Source: Methanobrevibacter sp.
GTDB taxonomy: Archaea > Methanobacteriota > Methanobacteria > Methanobacteriales > Methanobacteriaceae
DNA length: 55,421 nucleotides
NCBI RefSeq assembly: GCF_017539065.1
Contig: NZ_JAFYHP010000023.1
Coordinates: 1-55,421 of the forward strand
Direction: 5' to 3'
Below the pieces are notes generated by a model that saw only the letters and a program-made list of their open reading frames with translations, was not told the origin of the DNA and ran no database searches. Shown one piece after another: positions 35,760-45,206 of the stretch (position 1 is its first letter; the number at the start of each line of letters is the position of its first letter). Both the position numbers and the translations under genes were made by a program.

Positions 35760-36314
35760 ATGACTTTCAATATAATATCCACTTTTCTAATTGCCGTAGC
35801 TCTTGCAATGGATGCCTTTAGCGTATCTATGTTAAAGGGTTTTACTCAAAAGAATTTAACCAATTCGCAAATATTATATTATGGCCTGTTCTTTGGCGGT
35901 TTTCAGGCTTTGATGCCTATTTTAGGATACTTCTGCGGCAATGTGATTGCAAGCATTGTAGAATCACTTGCACCTATTGTTGGATTTTTACTTCTTTTAG
36001 CGATAGGATTGAATATGATTCGTGAAAGCTTGTCAGGTGATGATGAAGATGTTGCGGATAACTTTTCATTTAGGGAAGTGACCCTTCTTGCAATAGCCAC
36101 AAGCATTGATGCATTTGCTGTTGGAATAACAATTGCTCTCATTAAAGATCCGATATTGATATCCTCTGTAATTATTGGTGTTGTTGCATTTTTATTTAGT
36201 GTTGCAGGTATTTTCATTGGAAAGAAACTTGGAAATTATGTTGGTGGCAAATTCCAACTCCTTGGAGGAGTAATTTTAATTTTAATTGGTATAAAAATAC
36301 TTTTAGGTTTCTAA
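35760..36314 (+). CDS. mntP: MntP-like manganese efflux pump
   Basis: A 184-residue membrane protein with six hydrophobic helices in two similar halves. AVALAMDAFSVSMLKG in the first half and ATSIDAFAVGITIAL in the second carry the conserved DAF(S/A)V aspartates of the MntP (DUF204) family, which exports Mn2+. The length matches bacterial MntP. The ATG is about 25 nt after a TATA box, so the mRNA is probably leaderless. An inverted repeat upstream of the promoter may be an operator. Confidence 0.85.
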   Translation: MTFNIISTFLIAVALAMDAFSVSMLKGFTQKNLTNSQILYYGLFFGGFQALMPILGYFCGNVIASIVESLAPIVGFLLLLAIGLNMIRESLSGDDEDVADNFSFREVTLLAIATSIDAFAVGITIALIKDPILISSVIIGVVAFLFSVAGIFIGKKLGNYVGGKFQLLGGVILILIGIKILLGF

Positions 36315-37000
36315 TTTCAATGTCTTAATTTAACTTTTTTGAGAAAATGATGAGTTTTGACTAGATCATATAGGGTAAGGCGTTGAGATTTCAACTTTTA
36401 ATTTTTGTGAAATTCCTGAAATTTATAAAAATTAATAAATTTCATTAAAATTAATAATTTTTATTATCAATATCCTCGTATCGATGAGTATTTACCATAT
36501 AATGTATTGATTTAATTTTGATTAATTATTGTAATGTGCATATTATTTTATCATGATAAATATGCTATAATCTAATATTATTTTAAGATTAAACTCTTTA
36601 TACAGGTTATTTTTAGTAAAATTCTTGTTAGTGTGATATTACAATAGTCGGCATAGTATTTCCGTATATTAACCTTATTTATATATTAATAGATAAATAT
36701 GTAAAAATAGGTTTAATAGTTTAAGTTGTATTAATTATATTATATGTATAAATAGTATAATACTAGTAAATACTTATTTACATATTATACTACTATCAGT
36801 ATATATGGAAAATATATATTAATAGTATTTCCATATTTACAGAAAGTAGGATTATACTTATTTTACCACTACTACTCAAGTAATATTAAGAAAATGTAAT
36901 AAATCAATAGCTCCATATATATCAAGCTATTAATATATACTATTTTCTTTAAATTTTACTATTTTTTAATAAATTTTATGAAATTTAATAAATTTTAGCG
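36315..37000. other. 686-bp AT-rich intergenic region with several palindromes
   Basis: No ORF of note was found. TAGTATAAT near 36746 pairs with ATTATACTA near 36784, with an inner GTAAAT/ATTTAC pair. ATATGGAAA 36803-36811 and TTTCCATAT 36828-36836 face each other over about 16 nt. ATAGTATTTCC occurs at 36653 and 36822 in direct orientation. AATAGCT...AGCTATT is near 36905-36930. The region lies between the 3' ends of mntP and the 37.0-kb gene, so these are not promoters of either flanking gene. The presence of a tyrosine recombinase gene 1 kb away makes a recombination site possible. Confidence 0.5.
36803..36836. repeat. 34-bp inverted repeat, possible recombinase site
   Basis: Arms ATATGGAAAATA (36803-36814) and TATTTCCATAT (36826-36836) are inverted repeats with one base of slippage, around an 11-bp spacer. 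Size and symmetry are like a tyrosine-recombinase core site, but there is no direct evidence of use. Confidence 0.35.
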
Positions 37001-37993
37001 TCATCGACGATATCTCATGAATACCACAAATTGATATATTACATAAAATAGTATGCCCACGAAAATTACAAATCCGATAATTGATAGTAATATGAAAAGG
37101 TTGTCTAAAAGTGAATCTTCCTTAACAAAACTTATAGATTCAATATATTTATAATCTGGAGCTATTGGAATGTCTTCTCCTTTTATGACAGTATTGTTAT
37201 AGTAAATATCATCAATATCATAAAGATTTTGCATATCAAACAATGATCCGTCATCATTTGAAACATATATATCTGTAGTATTGTTATTTCCATTTATATG
37301 AATGTCGTAGGTAACAATTGCACGTCTGGAAAGTCCAAACATGTCTGAGCGAGCCAAATCAGTCATTACTTTTATCTTATCAGTAGTATTTAATGGAATT
37401 TCGCCAGCTCTAGAATAATAATAGTTGTTTGGTATTGAAATATACTGTCCAGGTTTTAAATGACCGGTTTTCAGTTTTGTTGGTGTTGCAAAACCATAAT
37501 TTCCATTAGGTGCTTTAATAACAACGTGGCCCATTTTATATGGTATTTTTATGGCCTGAATCTCCTCTAATTTCTCCTCAGAGATAGTATAATTGTCATT
37601 AATCATAGTAGCGGTTATATTTTCGCAACGTTCATTATCAATACCATCATCAAGGCCGCCTAATCCGATTACCCAACCGTCATCAGTGATAATTACATGG
37701 TTAAAATATCCATAATCAGTTTTATGCTGTTTGATTGCCGGAATTCCATGCCAAATTATCTTATCTATATGAATGTCTGCAGTTAGATTGGCATCACGTC
37801 TATAGGATAATATGGAACTGTCGTTTTCTAATTGTAAAACAACAGAACAACAGCCAACGTCTGTTTCATTGTTATTTTGTAAATTAACTATCGTATTATC
37901 CGTATTTTGACTATCATAGACTGAATAAACAGCACATAATGATATAAAAAATATAAATATGCTTAATATAATAATTTTTTTATTTAAATTCAT
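37001..37993 (-). CDS. membrane-anchored cysteine-peptidase-like surface protein
   Basis: A 330-residue protein with an N-terminal hydrophobic segment (IIILSIFIFFISLCAVYSVY), an extracellular domain with many NxT/NxS sites, and a C-terminal membrane helix (LFILLSIIGFVIFVGILFYVIYQ). The domain has GCCSVV near residue 47, YFNHVIITDDGWVIGLGG near 127 and APNGNYGF near 200. This Cys-His-Asn order suggests a papain-like or transglutaminase-like hydrolase. From memory, a similar domain occurs at the ends of some Methanobrevibacter adhesins, but I cannot verify it here. It is encoded next to a recombinase on the same strand, 87 nt apart. Function is inferred. Confidence 0.5.
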   Translation of the reverse strand: MNLNKKIIILSIFIFFISLCAVYSVYDSQNTDNTIVNLQNNNETDVGCCSVVLQLENDSSILSYRRDANLTADIHIDKIIWHGIPAIKQHKTDYGYFNHVIITDDGWVIGLGGLDDGIDNERCENITATMINDNYTISEEKLEEIQAIKIPYKMGHVVIKAPNGNYGFATPTKLKTGHLKPGQYISIPNNYYYSRAGEIPLNTTDKIKVMTDLARSDMFGLSRRAIVTYDIHINGNNNTTDIYVSNDDGSLFDMQNLYDIDDIYYNNTVIKGEDIPIAPDYKYIESISFVKEDSLLDNLFILLSIIGFVIFVGILFYVIYQFVVFMRYRR

Positions 37994-38080
37994 ATAAATC
38001 GTTTTTCAATTGTTTTCTAGTTTATATTAGGTTAAAGTAGTATTTAAATTCATTTATTTTATATTAAGCATTAAATTTTT

Positions 38081-39160
38081 TTAAGAAAATTTATATGAAT
38101 TGGCCTTTAATTTTTGTTTCATTTGCTCACGGTCAATGTGTATGTATTTATCTGTAGTTTGGGAATTAGAATGGCCTGCAATTGATTGTACCTCAGCAAC
38201 TGTTAATATTTCAGCAAAATGAGACAGTGCCGTATGTCTTAAAATGTGAACACTAACATTCTCGCTGTAATTTACAGGACAATCTATTCCTTCACTTTCT
38301 ATTCTTCTATCACATTCACGTGCATGCTTTTTGATGATATCCTGTACACCACGTTTACCAATTCGGTTCCCTTTTATATTAGTAAATAGTTCTTCACGAG
38401 TAACTTCCAATGCAGCTTTTTTTCGTTGAATGACTGGGCGATATATATTATTTGTATTTTTCCTAAGCTTTGTGGTACGTTCTCTCATCATTTCATTAAG
38501 GCTGACTAATGTATCATAGGTGATAAATGTTGTTCGGTCTTTTAATTCACCTTTGGTAGTTTCTGCACGTAGATATACATCAATAAAGTCATCAGTATCA
38601 TTTGGTAGCTCATAGAAGCCATGTTCATCAATTGGAACTTGGATGTCATCTTTGTTTAAGAGCACTAGCTCCTTTAACCTCATTCCAGAATCAATGAAAG
38701 TCCTACAAATTGCATAATCCCTTTTATTTCCGCTCTGTTGGATGGTATCTAAAAAGAAATTGGATTGTTGCCATGTTAGAGATATCTTTTCTATTCTTTT
38801 TTTAGCGGTTTCGGGATCTTCGGCTTTTACTTCAATTATATCCTTCATCTTGATTGTTTCATGTTGGATTTCTTCCTGAACATCTTCAGAGTTGATGAAT
38901 TCCAAAATGTTCATCATATATGTTTTTACCGTAGTTCTCTTATTGCCTCTCTTCTTTAAACAGTGCCTACGGTATTGTCTTAATTGTTTTTTGACATTTT
39001 TTTCATTTAATTCATCGATTCCTTCATTTTCAAGATATTCAATGAATTTGGATATATTGAATGTCTGTTTTTGGATTGTTTCCTTTGTAAGATTTTTTAC
39101 TTCCTGTTTTTCTTCTAAGTATTCATCTAGGTAGTCAGTTAGCTCATTGACTTCGATCAT
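38081..39160 (-). CDS. tyrosine recombinase / site-specific integrase
   Basis: A 359-residue tyrosine recombinase. The N-terminal half is a helical SAM-like, core-binding domain. Catalytic residues are visible as Arg in GMRLKEL, Lys in TTKGELKDRTT, HILRHTALSHFAE (H-x-x-R) and AGHSNSQTTDKYIHID (His, then the nucleophilic Tyr). It is longer than archaeal XerA (about 280-300 aa) because of an insert between the Arg and HxxR boxes. AGGAGG at 39171-39176 supports the start, and a TATA box lies near 39218-39230. No phage or plasmid genes adjoin it, so it may act on a local site, be XerA-like, or be an element remnant. Confidence 0.88.
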   Translation of the reverse strand: MIEVNELTDYLDEYLEEKQEVKNLTKETIQKQTFNISKFIEYLENEGIDELNEKNVKKQLRQYRRHCLKKRGNKRTTVKTYMMNILEFINSEDVQEEIQHETIKMKDIIEVKAEDPETAKKRIEKISLTWQQSNFFLDTIQQSGNKRDYAICRTFIDSGMRLKELVLLNKDDIQVPIDEHGFYELPNDTDDFIDVYLRAETTKGELKDRTTFITYDTLVSLNEMMRERTTKLRKNTNNIYRPVIQRKKAALEVTREELFTNIKGNRIGKRGVQDIIKKHARECDRRIESEGIDCPVNYSENVSVHILRHTALSHFAEILTVAEVQSIAGHSNSQTTDKYIHIDREQMKQKLKANSYKFS

Positions 39161-39596
39161 AAGCTTTTCGCCTCCTAAATTTCTTTACTCAAACCCTTGT
39201 TATACTATTTATTTTTTTAGTATATAAATACTTCGTATCTTTTCACTATTACTGTATATTATTACATAAAATATACGTTCTTTTTATATATAAAATTTGG
39301 ATAATTTGTGACTTTGTTGGGAAATGTTGAAAGTAAGGTAAGACATATACATCAAGCGGTTTCAAAATGCTATTTTCTTCACTTTTTTGATTTGTAATAA
39401 AAAATATTTAATAAGTAATAAAAAATTTTGGGCTTTGAAATTTTTTGACATTCACTCAAAAGTAAAACTCCAAATCATATTAGAGAAAATGGATATGTGA
39501 AAAATTGTCACAGTTTGAAAAGTGGTAACAGATGAACAAATATTTTCAGGAGAATATTTAAAATAAGAAAATTTCATAAATAATCAAGAAAAAGAG
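39161..39596. other. 436-bp divergent intergenic region
   Basis: It holds the integrase promoter on the minus strand (TATA-like near 39218-39230) and the promoter of the methyltransferase gene on the plus strand. GTAATAAAAAAT is repeated directly at 39394-39405 and 39415-39426. No convincing ORF or stable RNA was seen. Confidence 0.4.
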
Positions 39597-40280
39597 ATGC
39601 TTAAGATTATTATGAGATTTAAAAATATTAAAATTATTGAAGATCCCGAATTATTGATTAATGCCCGAAAGCCTGAAGGCAAACTCGGAAGCAAACTGAT
39701 TGAAAAGATGAACGTCAATCATGAAGGCCTGGCCCAGTGGAGCTTGAGCCATTTGGATATTTCAAAAGACGATGTTATTTTAGATATCGGCTGCGGCGGA
39801 GGAGTCAATGTAGACAGGTTCCTTAAAATCACTGAAAATAAAGTGTATGGGCTTGATTATTCAGAAGCGGCATGTGAAAAATCAGCATTGCTGAATGAAG
39901 AAGCAATTTCCGATGGCAGATGTGAGATTATACAGGGTTCCGTTTCTGAATTGCCTTTTGATGATAACACTTTCGACATTGCAACAGGATTTGAAACCGT
40001 TTATTTCTGGCCCGATTTCATCAATGATTTGAAGGAAGTCCACAGAGTCTTAAAAGATGATGGCAGGATTTTCATTGCTAATGAAGCACTTCCAAAAGAA
40101 AACGATGCCCGCCAAAAGGAACTGATAGAATTGCTGAATATGAAAATATATTCCAAAGACCAATTGGAAGAGTATCTGCTTGAAGCAGGTTTTTCAAATG
40201 TAATAAGTTATGTTAAGGAATCAAAGGATTCATTTACAGGCGAATCTGCCGATTGGATTTGTGTAATTGGCCAAAAATGA
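39597..40280 (+). CDS. class I SAM-dependent methyltransferase
   Basis: A 227-residue methyltransferase with the UbiE/COQ5-like domain (Methyltransf_11). Motif I is ILDIGCGGGVNVDRF near residue 61, the acidic residue that binds ribose follows in KVYGLDYSEAA, and ATGFETVYFWPD is motif II or post-I. VLKDDGRIFIANEAL is the usual beta-strand 5 region. The substrate is unknown. An in-frame ATG at 39612 is an alternative start. It stands alone ahead of a surface-protein gene. Confidence 0.88.
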   Translation: MLKIIMRFKNIKIIEDPELLINARKPEGKLGSKLIEKMNVNHEGLAQWSLSHLDISKDDVILDIGCGGGVNVDRFLKITENKVYGLDYSEAACEKSALLNEEAISDGRCEIIQGSVSELPFDDNTFDIATGFETVYFWPDFINDLKEVHRVLKDDGRIFIANEALPKENDARQKELIELLNMKIYSKDQLEEYLLEAGFSNVISYVKESKDSFTGESADWICVIGQK

Positions 40281-40384
40281 TTTATCTAAAAGATATTATT
40301 TTGGATTTTTTTAATGAAAACCTTCTTTCGATTATTATAAATATGTTATTTTTCTAAAATAATAATTAATAAAGGAGGATACTT

Positions 40385-42214
40385 ATGAAGATTAAACATT
40401 TGATTATTGTTAGCCTGATATTGGCTATCTTGACAATTGGTGCTGTAAGCGCTAGTGAAAACATTACCTCAGATGATCAACTGGCTGTTGAGGAGGATGT
40501 TGATGTTCAGGAAACACCTCAGGAGGATGTCTTAAGCGATTCTCTAAAAAAATCAGATTTTCATGTAGATTTTACTGAAATCATTGCAGTCAATTCTAAA
40601 GATAATGTAATTGACATTTATGAGCAGACTGTTGATGGCGTCAATGGAAATCTCACAGTTTCAGTTGGAGATAATGAACCTGTATACAATAAAAAATTCG
40701 ATTATGAGGCTACTCTAACGATAACAGACTTAGGCATAACTTCACCTGGAATTTATAATATTCACGCTAACTTCATACCAGTTAATGGAAATTCAATCGT
40801 TCTTCTGGACGATACATTAAATGTGACTGAAAAAGAAGGGTATGGAGACATGACTGTCAATATCTATAGTGCGGATTATAATCCTGGATGGGATGATGAT
40901 GAGTATAATCTGTTAGCCGATATATATGACATGCCTTCAAGTGGAACTGTTTTAGTATATATCGATGGGGATTTATGTTATAATGGCACTGGCGAGTATA
41001 TATTTTTGAATGACTTAAATAAGAAGCCAAGCATAGGCAGACATTACGTGAAAGTGAGCTTTTGGAATGGAAAAAATGAGACTGTTGTAAAATCAAGAAT
41101 GATTTATGTGGGATATCATTTCTATGTTGGTGAACATGACGATGAATTTTATTTAGGTGAAGATGCAGAATTGTGTATTATATTACCTAACGATGCAAAA
41201 GGAGATATTTACGTAACTGTAAATGGAAAAACACAAAAGATTTCTCATAAAAAGGGCCAATCATGGGTAAACTATGTGATAAAAACCAATTCCCTAAAAT
41301 TAAATAAGAAATACAAATTCCATATGGAATTGCGAAATGACCCATTTTATCCATTTAAGACTTATGAATTTGAGTTTTCACTGATACCTCATATCTCTTA
41401 CTTTGACATGGGCGTAGGCGAAAATGGATATGTGACAATCAATCTGCCGGAAGGTTATAAGGGTACTTTAAAGCTCTATAATACAAAAGATGGAAAATAC
41501 GACAAGGTGAAATCAGGAAAAGCAATCAAGACTGTAAAAGTCAAAAACGGGAAAGCAAGCATACCAATATCATATTCCAAAAAAGGAGAAAAGAATTTCA
41601 TTATTGAATATGTTGACGGAAAATACGTTTACTCCCAACATTGCTATTTCTTTGTCTATAAGAACGACAAGAAGTTTTCATCAAGCATCAGCTCCAATAA
41701 AATCAAATTCAACAAGAAGGTTGTAGTCAAACTTAAAGGTCCAAAGACTTTCAAAAAACGATTCTATATTTATGTTGATGGAAAATACCTTAAATCAGTT
41801 AAATTGAATAAGAAAGGTGTTAAAAAGGTTTCAATTAAATTTAAATCATCAGGAAAACACAGCATTAAAGTTATAACAGATCAGTATTCCAGCAAATTTT
41901 ATTCAAACACTTTCACAATCAAAGTTAAACAGCCTGATGTTAAATTGACATTAAAGAAAATTACCCTCAAAAAGCCAATGAAGAAAGTAACCTTAAAATC
42001 AACATTGAAGATTAAAGGAAAAGCCAAAAAAGGACTGAAAGTTAAATTTAAATTTAACAAAAAATCCTATAAAGCAAAAACCAATAAGAAAGGTATTGCA
42101 AAAGTCACTGTTAAAAAATCAGTCCTTAAAAAACTAAAAGTCGGCCAGACCGTTAAGTATCAAGTAAAATATGGCAAAACCGTCACTACCCAATCAACAA
42201 AAGTTAAAAATTAG
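40385..42214 (+). CDS. secreted Ig-like repeat surface protein
   Basis: A 609-residue protein with a signal peptide (MKIKHLIIVSLILAILTIGAVSA) cleaved near residue 23, then an acidic linker, several beta-sandwich domains and a highly basic C-terminal Ig-like module (KGLKVKFKFNKKSYKAKTNKKGIAK and similar). There is no beta-helix and no C-terminal membrane helix. AAAGGAGG 8 nt ahead of the ATG is the strongest Shine-Dalgarno in the window, suggesting high expression. The role is probably in the cell wall or in adhesion; the basic tail could bind anionic wall polymers. A T-rich tail follows the stop. Confidence 0.8.
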   Translation: MKIKHLIIVSLILAILTIGAVSASENITSDDQLAVEEDVDVQETPQEDVLSDSLKKSDFHVDFTEIIAVNSKDNVIDIYEQTVDGVNGNLTVSVGDNEPVYNKKFDYEATLTITDLGITSPGIYNIHANFIPVNGNSIVLLDDTLNVTEKEGYGDMTVNIYSADYNPGWDDDEYNLLADIYDMPSSGTVLVYIDGDLCYNGTGEYIFLNDLNKKPSIGRHYVKVSFWNGKNETVVKSRMIYVGYHFYVGEHDDEFYLGEDAELCIILPNDAKGDIYVTVNGKTQKISHKKGQSWVNYVIKTNSLKLNKKYKFHMELRNDPFYPFKTYEFEFSLIPHISYFDMGVGENGYVTINLPEGYKGTLKLYNTKDGKYDKVKSGKAIKTVKVKNGKASIPISYSKKGEKNFIIEYVDGKYVYSQHCYFFVYKNDKKFSSSISSNKIKFNKKVVVKLKGPKTFKKRFYIYVDGKYLKSVKLNKKGVKKVSIKFKSSGKHSIKVITDQYSSKFYSNTFTIKVKQPDVKLTLKKITLKKPMKKVTLKSTLKIKGKAKKGLKVKFKFNKKSYKAKTNKKGIAKVTVKKSVLKKLKVGQTVKYQVKYGKTVTTQSTKVKN

Positions 42215-42269
42215 AAATTGATTTTTCTAATTTTTTTTAATTTTTTTAAATGAGTACGAATCCCTATTT

Positions 42270-43085
42270 TTACCAATCTTTCAGTTCCTGATAGGTCATA
42301 TTGACATTAAGGGGAGTTAGGCTTGGACGTTTTTCAACGAACAGCGCATATCCGTCAGTGCCATCCTCATATTCCTTTACAAGATTTGATGTAATCATAA
42401 TCAAATCATCACTGCTTTGGTTTTCTTCTAAAGGATAATTAAATATCTCCGCTTTTTCTTTATCAGTGTTGTCAATGACTTTTTTATCAAGCATTTTATC
42501 CGATAAATGTGTTATTTTAACATCTTCTGATTCATAATTTGATGGCACGTTTAGATTAAATAGGTCAACGCCTTCTGGAAATCCTTCATCAATTATTTTC
42601 AAAACAAGGTCATGCAAAACTTTCTTTGCTAAATCAAAATCATAATCCAAATACCATTCTCCATCATCATCCTGTTTATATGCGGTTTTTGGATCTATAA
42701 AAAGAGAAGCCGCAATTGCAGGGATTCCTAAACTGACAGCTTCAAAAGCAGCGCAGACGGTACCTGAAGAGGTTATGTCGCAACTTATATTCACGCCGGA
42801 ATTTATTCCTGTTATGACCAAATCGGGTTTTTCATCCATAATGTAATTTGCACCGACAATTACTGCATCAGCGGGACTGCCTGATACAGAGTATGCTGCG
42901 CTTCCGTCCTCGAGTTTGCAATCGGCAATCTTCAAATGTTTGAACAATGTTATTCGACGGCCCACACTGCTGTTGTTCTCATCTGGCGCTACAACGGTTA
43001 CGTTGGCCAAATCTTCAACAGCTTGTTTTGCAGCCAATATTCCTGGTGCAAAAACGCCGTCATCGTTAGATATTAAAATATTCAT
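42270..43085 (-). CDS. surE: 5'/3'-nucleotidase SurE
   Basis: SurE is a metal-dependent nucleoside-5'(3')-monophosphate phosphatase. The N-terminus ILISNDDGVFAPGI has the metal-binding Asp pair, SSVGRR follows, and ITGINSGVN supplies the conserved Asn. The 271-residue length is near the family norm. It is encoded alone, convergent with the surface protein and ahead of the ABC exporter genes on the same strand. It is cytoplasmic, probably in nucleotide salvage or survival in stationary phase. Confidence 0.92.
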   Translation of the reverse strand: MNILISNDDGVFAPGILAAKQAVEDLANVTVVAPDENNSSVGRRITLFKHLKIADCKLEDGSAAYSVSGSPADAVIVGANYIMDEKPDLVITGINSGVNISCDITSSGTVCAAFEAVSLGIPAIAASLFIDPKTAYKQDDDGEWYLDYDFDLAKKVLHDLVLKIIDEGFPEGVDLFNLNVPSNYESEDVKITHLSDKMLDKKVIDNTDKEKAEIFNYPLEENQSSDDLIMITSNLVKEYEDGTDGYALFVEKRPSLTPLNVNMTYQELKDW

Positions 43086-43238
43086 TTTGCCAAAACCTTA
43101 ACATGTTATATTTAATATCTTAAATCTTTTAGTTAAAAAATATTTCTCAATTTTGGAAAAATCATATTTCCATATTATTGTGATGTTTTAAGTAATGGTT
43201 TTGCAATATTTAAAAAAATAATAATAATAGATGTTAAT

Positions 43239-43937
43239 TCAAACATCTATCTTGCTGTTAATCAAAGAGTCATCGCCTGCAGATATGATTTCACCATCCA
43301 AAACTTCAATAACCCTATCTGCTAGTTTGGCCACATCCATATCATGAGTCACTATAATCAATGTTACATTTTTACTTTCATGCAAATCAATTAGTTGCTT
43401 AAGGATTTTAGTACTTGTTTTGGAATCTAGTGATCCTGTTGGCTCATCAGCTAATATTATTGATGGATTATTTGCCAGTGCACGAGCAATTGCAACCCTC
43501 TGACGTTCACCACCGGACAGTTTATTTGGTAAAATCTTGGCTTTGTCCTTAAGGCCGACATCATCCAATAATTTTAATGCACGGCTTCTCATTTCAGAGG
43601 AGGACAATCCTTGTGTAAACATTGGAATTTCAATGTTTTCGACAACTGAAATATTTGGAATCAGGTTATGCAATTGGAAAATGAATCCGATTTTTTCACT
43701 TCTAAACTCATTTAATTTTTTAGATGAGTTTAAATCCTGACCGGCTACTTTGATAGATCCGGAATCAGGAACATCAAGTGCCCCAAGCATATTAAGCAAT
43801 GTTGATTTTCCAGAGCCTGACGGGCCGATTATTGAAACGAATTCCCCATCCCTAATTGTGAGGTTGATTCCATTCAATGCCTTGATTTTTCCATCTTCAT
43901 AGCTTTTATATAAATCTTTTATTTCTACTGCATCCAT
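43239..43937 (-). CDS. ABC transporter ATP-binding protein (MacB/LolD type)
   Basis: A 232-residue ATPase with Walker A GPSGSGKST near residue 38, Q-loop FQLHNL, signature LSGGERQRVAIARAL, Walker B IILADEPTGSLD and H-loop THD. The pattern is that of the MacB/LolD/FtsE group, whose members pair with FtsX-like permeases. It follows the permease gene by 9 nt with a GAGGTG Shine-Dalgarno, so the two make one operon. The likely role is mechanotransmission or export across the membrane of peptides, lipids or surface proteins; the substrate is unknown. Confidence 0.93.
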   Translation of the reverse strand: MDAVEIKDLYKSYEDGKIKALNGINLTIRDGEFVSIIGPSGSGKSTLLNMLGALDVPDSGSIKVAGQDLNSSKKLNEFRSEKIGFIFQLHNLIPNISVVENIEIPMFTQGLSSSEMRSRALKLLDDVGLKDKAKILPNKLSGGERQRVAIARALANNPSIILADEPTGSLDSKTSTKILKQLIDLHESKNVTLIIVTHDMDVAKLADRVIEVLDGEIISAGDDSLINSKIDV

Positions 43938-43946
43938 ATTTACACC

Positions 43947-45056
43947 TCACTCATACCTCAATGCCTCTGTCGGAGGCAATTTAACAGCTTTAATAGCAGG
44001 GAAAAGTCCTCCAATAATTCCAACAACAATAGCTATTGCAAATGCCTGGATGAATATCTTTGGAGTGAATAATGGACTTATTCCCATATATGGGGCCAAC
44101 AAAGTACAGGCTAAAAATCCTATCAAGGATCCGATAATGGCAGAAACTATTGTAATAACTAATGATTCGCCAACAATCATTAACAGAATTCTTTTATCAG
44201 ACCAGCCCACTGCCTTTAAAACACCTATTTCACGGGTCCTTTCAAACACTGACATCAGCATTGTGTTGATAATGCCAAGGCCTCCAACAACAATTGCAAG
44301 GAGTGAAATTGCCCATGTTGAAGCCTGAAGCATATTCAACATATCCCCCATTTGCTGCATTTCCATAACTGATGTGATGGTTGCTATATCATCACCATAT
44401 TTTTCATCAATTCTGTCAGCCACTTCTTGGGCATCAGCACCTTTTTCAACTTTAACATAGATGTTTGAGATTGAATCTTCATCATCCATCAAATCTCCAA
44501 CTTTGGAAATTGATGTGAATACTCCTCCGGCCATATTTTGGTCGCCGGTTTCATAAATTCCAACAACTTCAAAGTCTTCGCCGCCGATTTTTATATTATC
44601 TCCCACTGAATAATCATTATCATCAGCATAAATTTCGCCTAAAATTGCTTCGGACTCGTTATCTTTGAAAATTCTACCTTCTTTCATTGAAATGTCTGCC
44701 AAAGTAGCTCCCTGAGGATCGATACCAATCAGCGTATTCATGTAATCATCCCCAACCGATGTCAGGACTACATATATCGGATATGCCTCTTCAACACCTG
44801 AAACATTTGCAATTTTATCTGTCCAATTTGCATCGATAGTATTAGTTCCATATGCTGAATCTCCAGTTTCCTTTCCTGAAATTGAAAAATCAGCACCCCC
44901 TGCATGAATTGTATCTTCAAAGGTATTGACTAAACCATCTGTGATTCCACCAAGAGCAACTATGACTATAATTCCAATTGCAATCCCTACGATTGCTAAA
45001 ATTGCACTAGTCTTTCTCCTGAATGGATTTTTAAGAATAAATTTTAAAAATGACAT
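43947..45056 (-). CDS. MacB-like ABC transporter permease (FtsX domain)
   Basis: A permease of 369 residues. One N-terminal helix (AILAIVGIAIGIIVIVALGG) is followed by a large extracellular MacB-type periplasmic core domain (about residues 45-230), then three helices including LAIVVGGLGIINTMLMSVFERTREIGVLKAVGW, the FtsX/MacB coupling segment. I start at MSFLKF (45056); the frame extends to 45191 but the extra residues are unlike a permease. It is the first gene of the two-gene exporter and divergent from the cysteine-synthase-like gene. Confidence 0.92.
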   Translation of the reverse strand: MSFLKFILKNPFRRKTSAILAIVGIAIGIIVIVALGGITDGLVNTFEDTIHAGGADFSISGKETGDSAYGTNTIDANWTDKIANVSGVEEAYPIYVVLTSVGDDYMNTLIGIDPQGATLADISMKEGRIFKDNESEAILGEIYADDNDYSVGDNIKIGGEDFEVVGIYETGDQNMAGGVFTSISKVGDLMDDEDSISNIYVKVEKGADAQEVADRIDEKYGDDIATITSVMEMQQMGDMLNMLQASTWAISLLAIVVGGLGIINTMLMSVFERTREIGVLKAVGWSDKRILLMIVGESLVITIVSAIIGSLIGFLACTLLAPYMGISPLFTPKIFIQAFAIAIVVGIIGGLFPAIKAVKLPPTEALRYE

Positions 45057-45206
45057 AATATTAAATTGGAGTGTAGTATATAAATAACTAATTGCAGGTT
45101 TTACTAAGGTGCAAAAATTAGGTGTTAAAATACATTTATCATATGATAAAGTATTTTTTAAATAAAATACATAGATAAAACATATTATCAAATTGGATTG
45201 AATGTT

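Noticed and set aside
36630..36680. Possible archaeal dif site (a TCGGC core flanked by AT-rich arms)
   Set aside because: The core resembles the TCGGCC spacer I recall for Pyrococcus dif, but the two arms do not pair well in any register that I tried.
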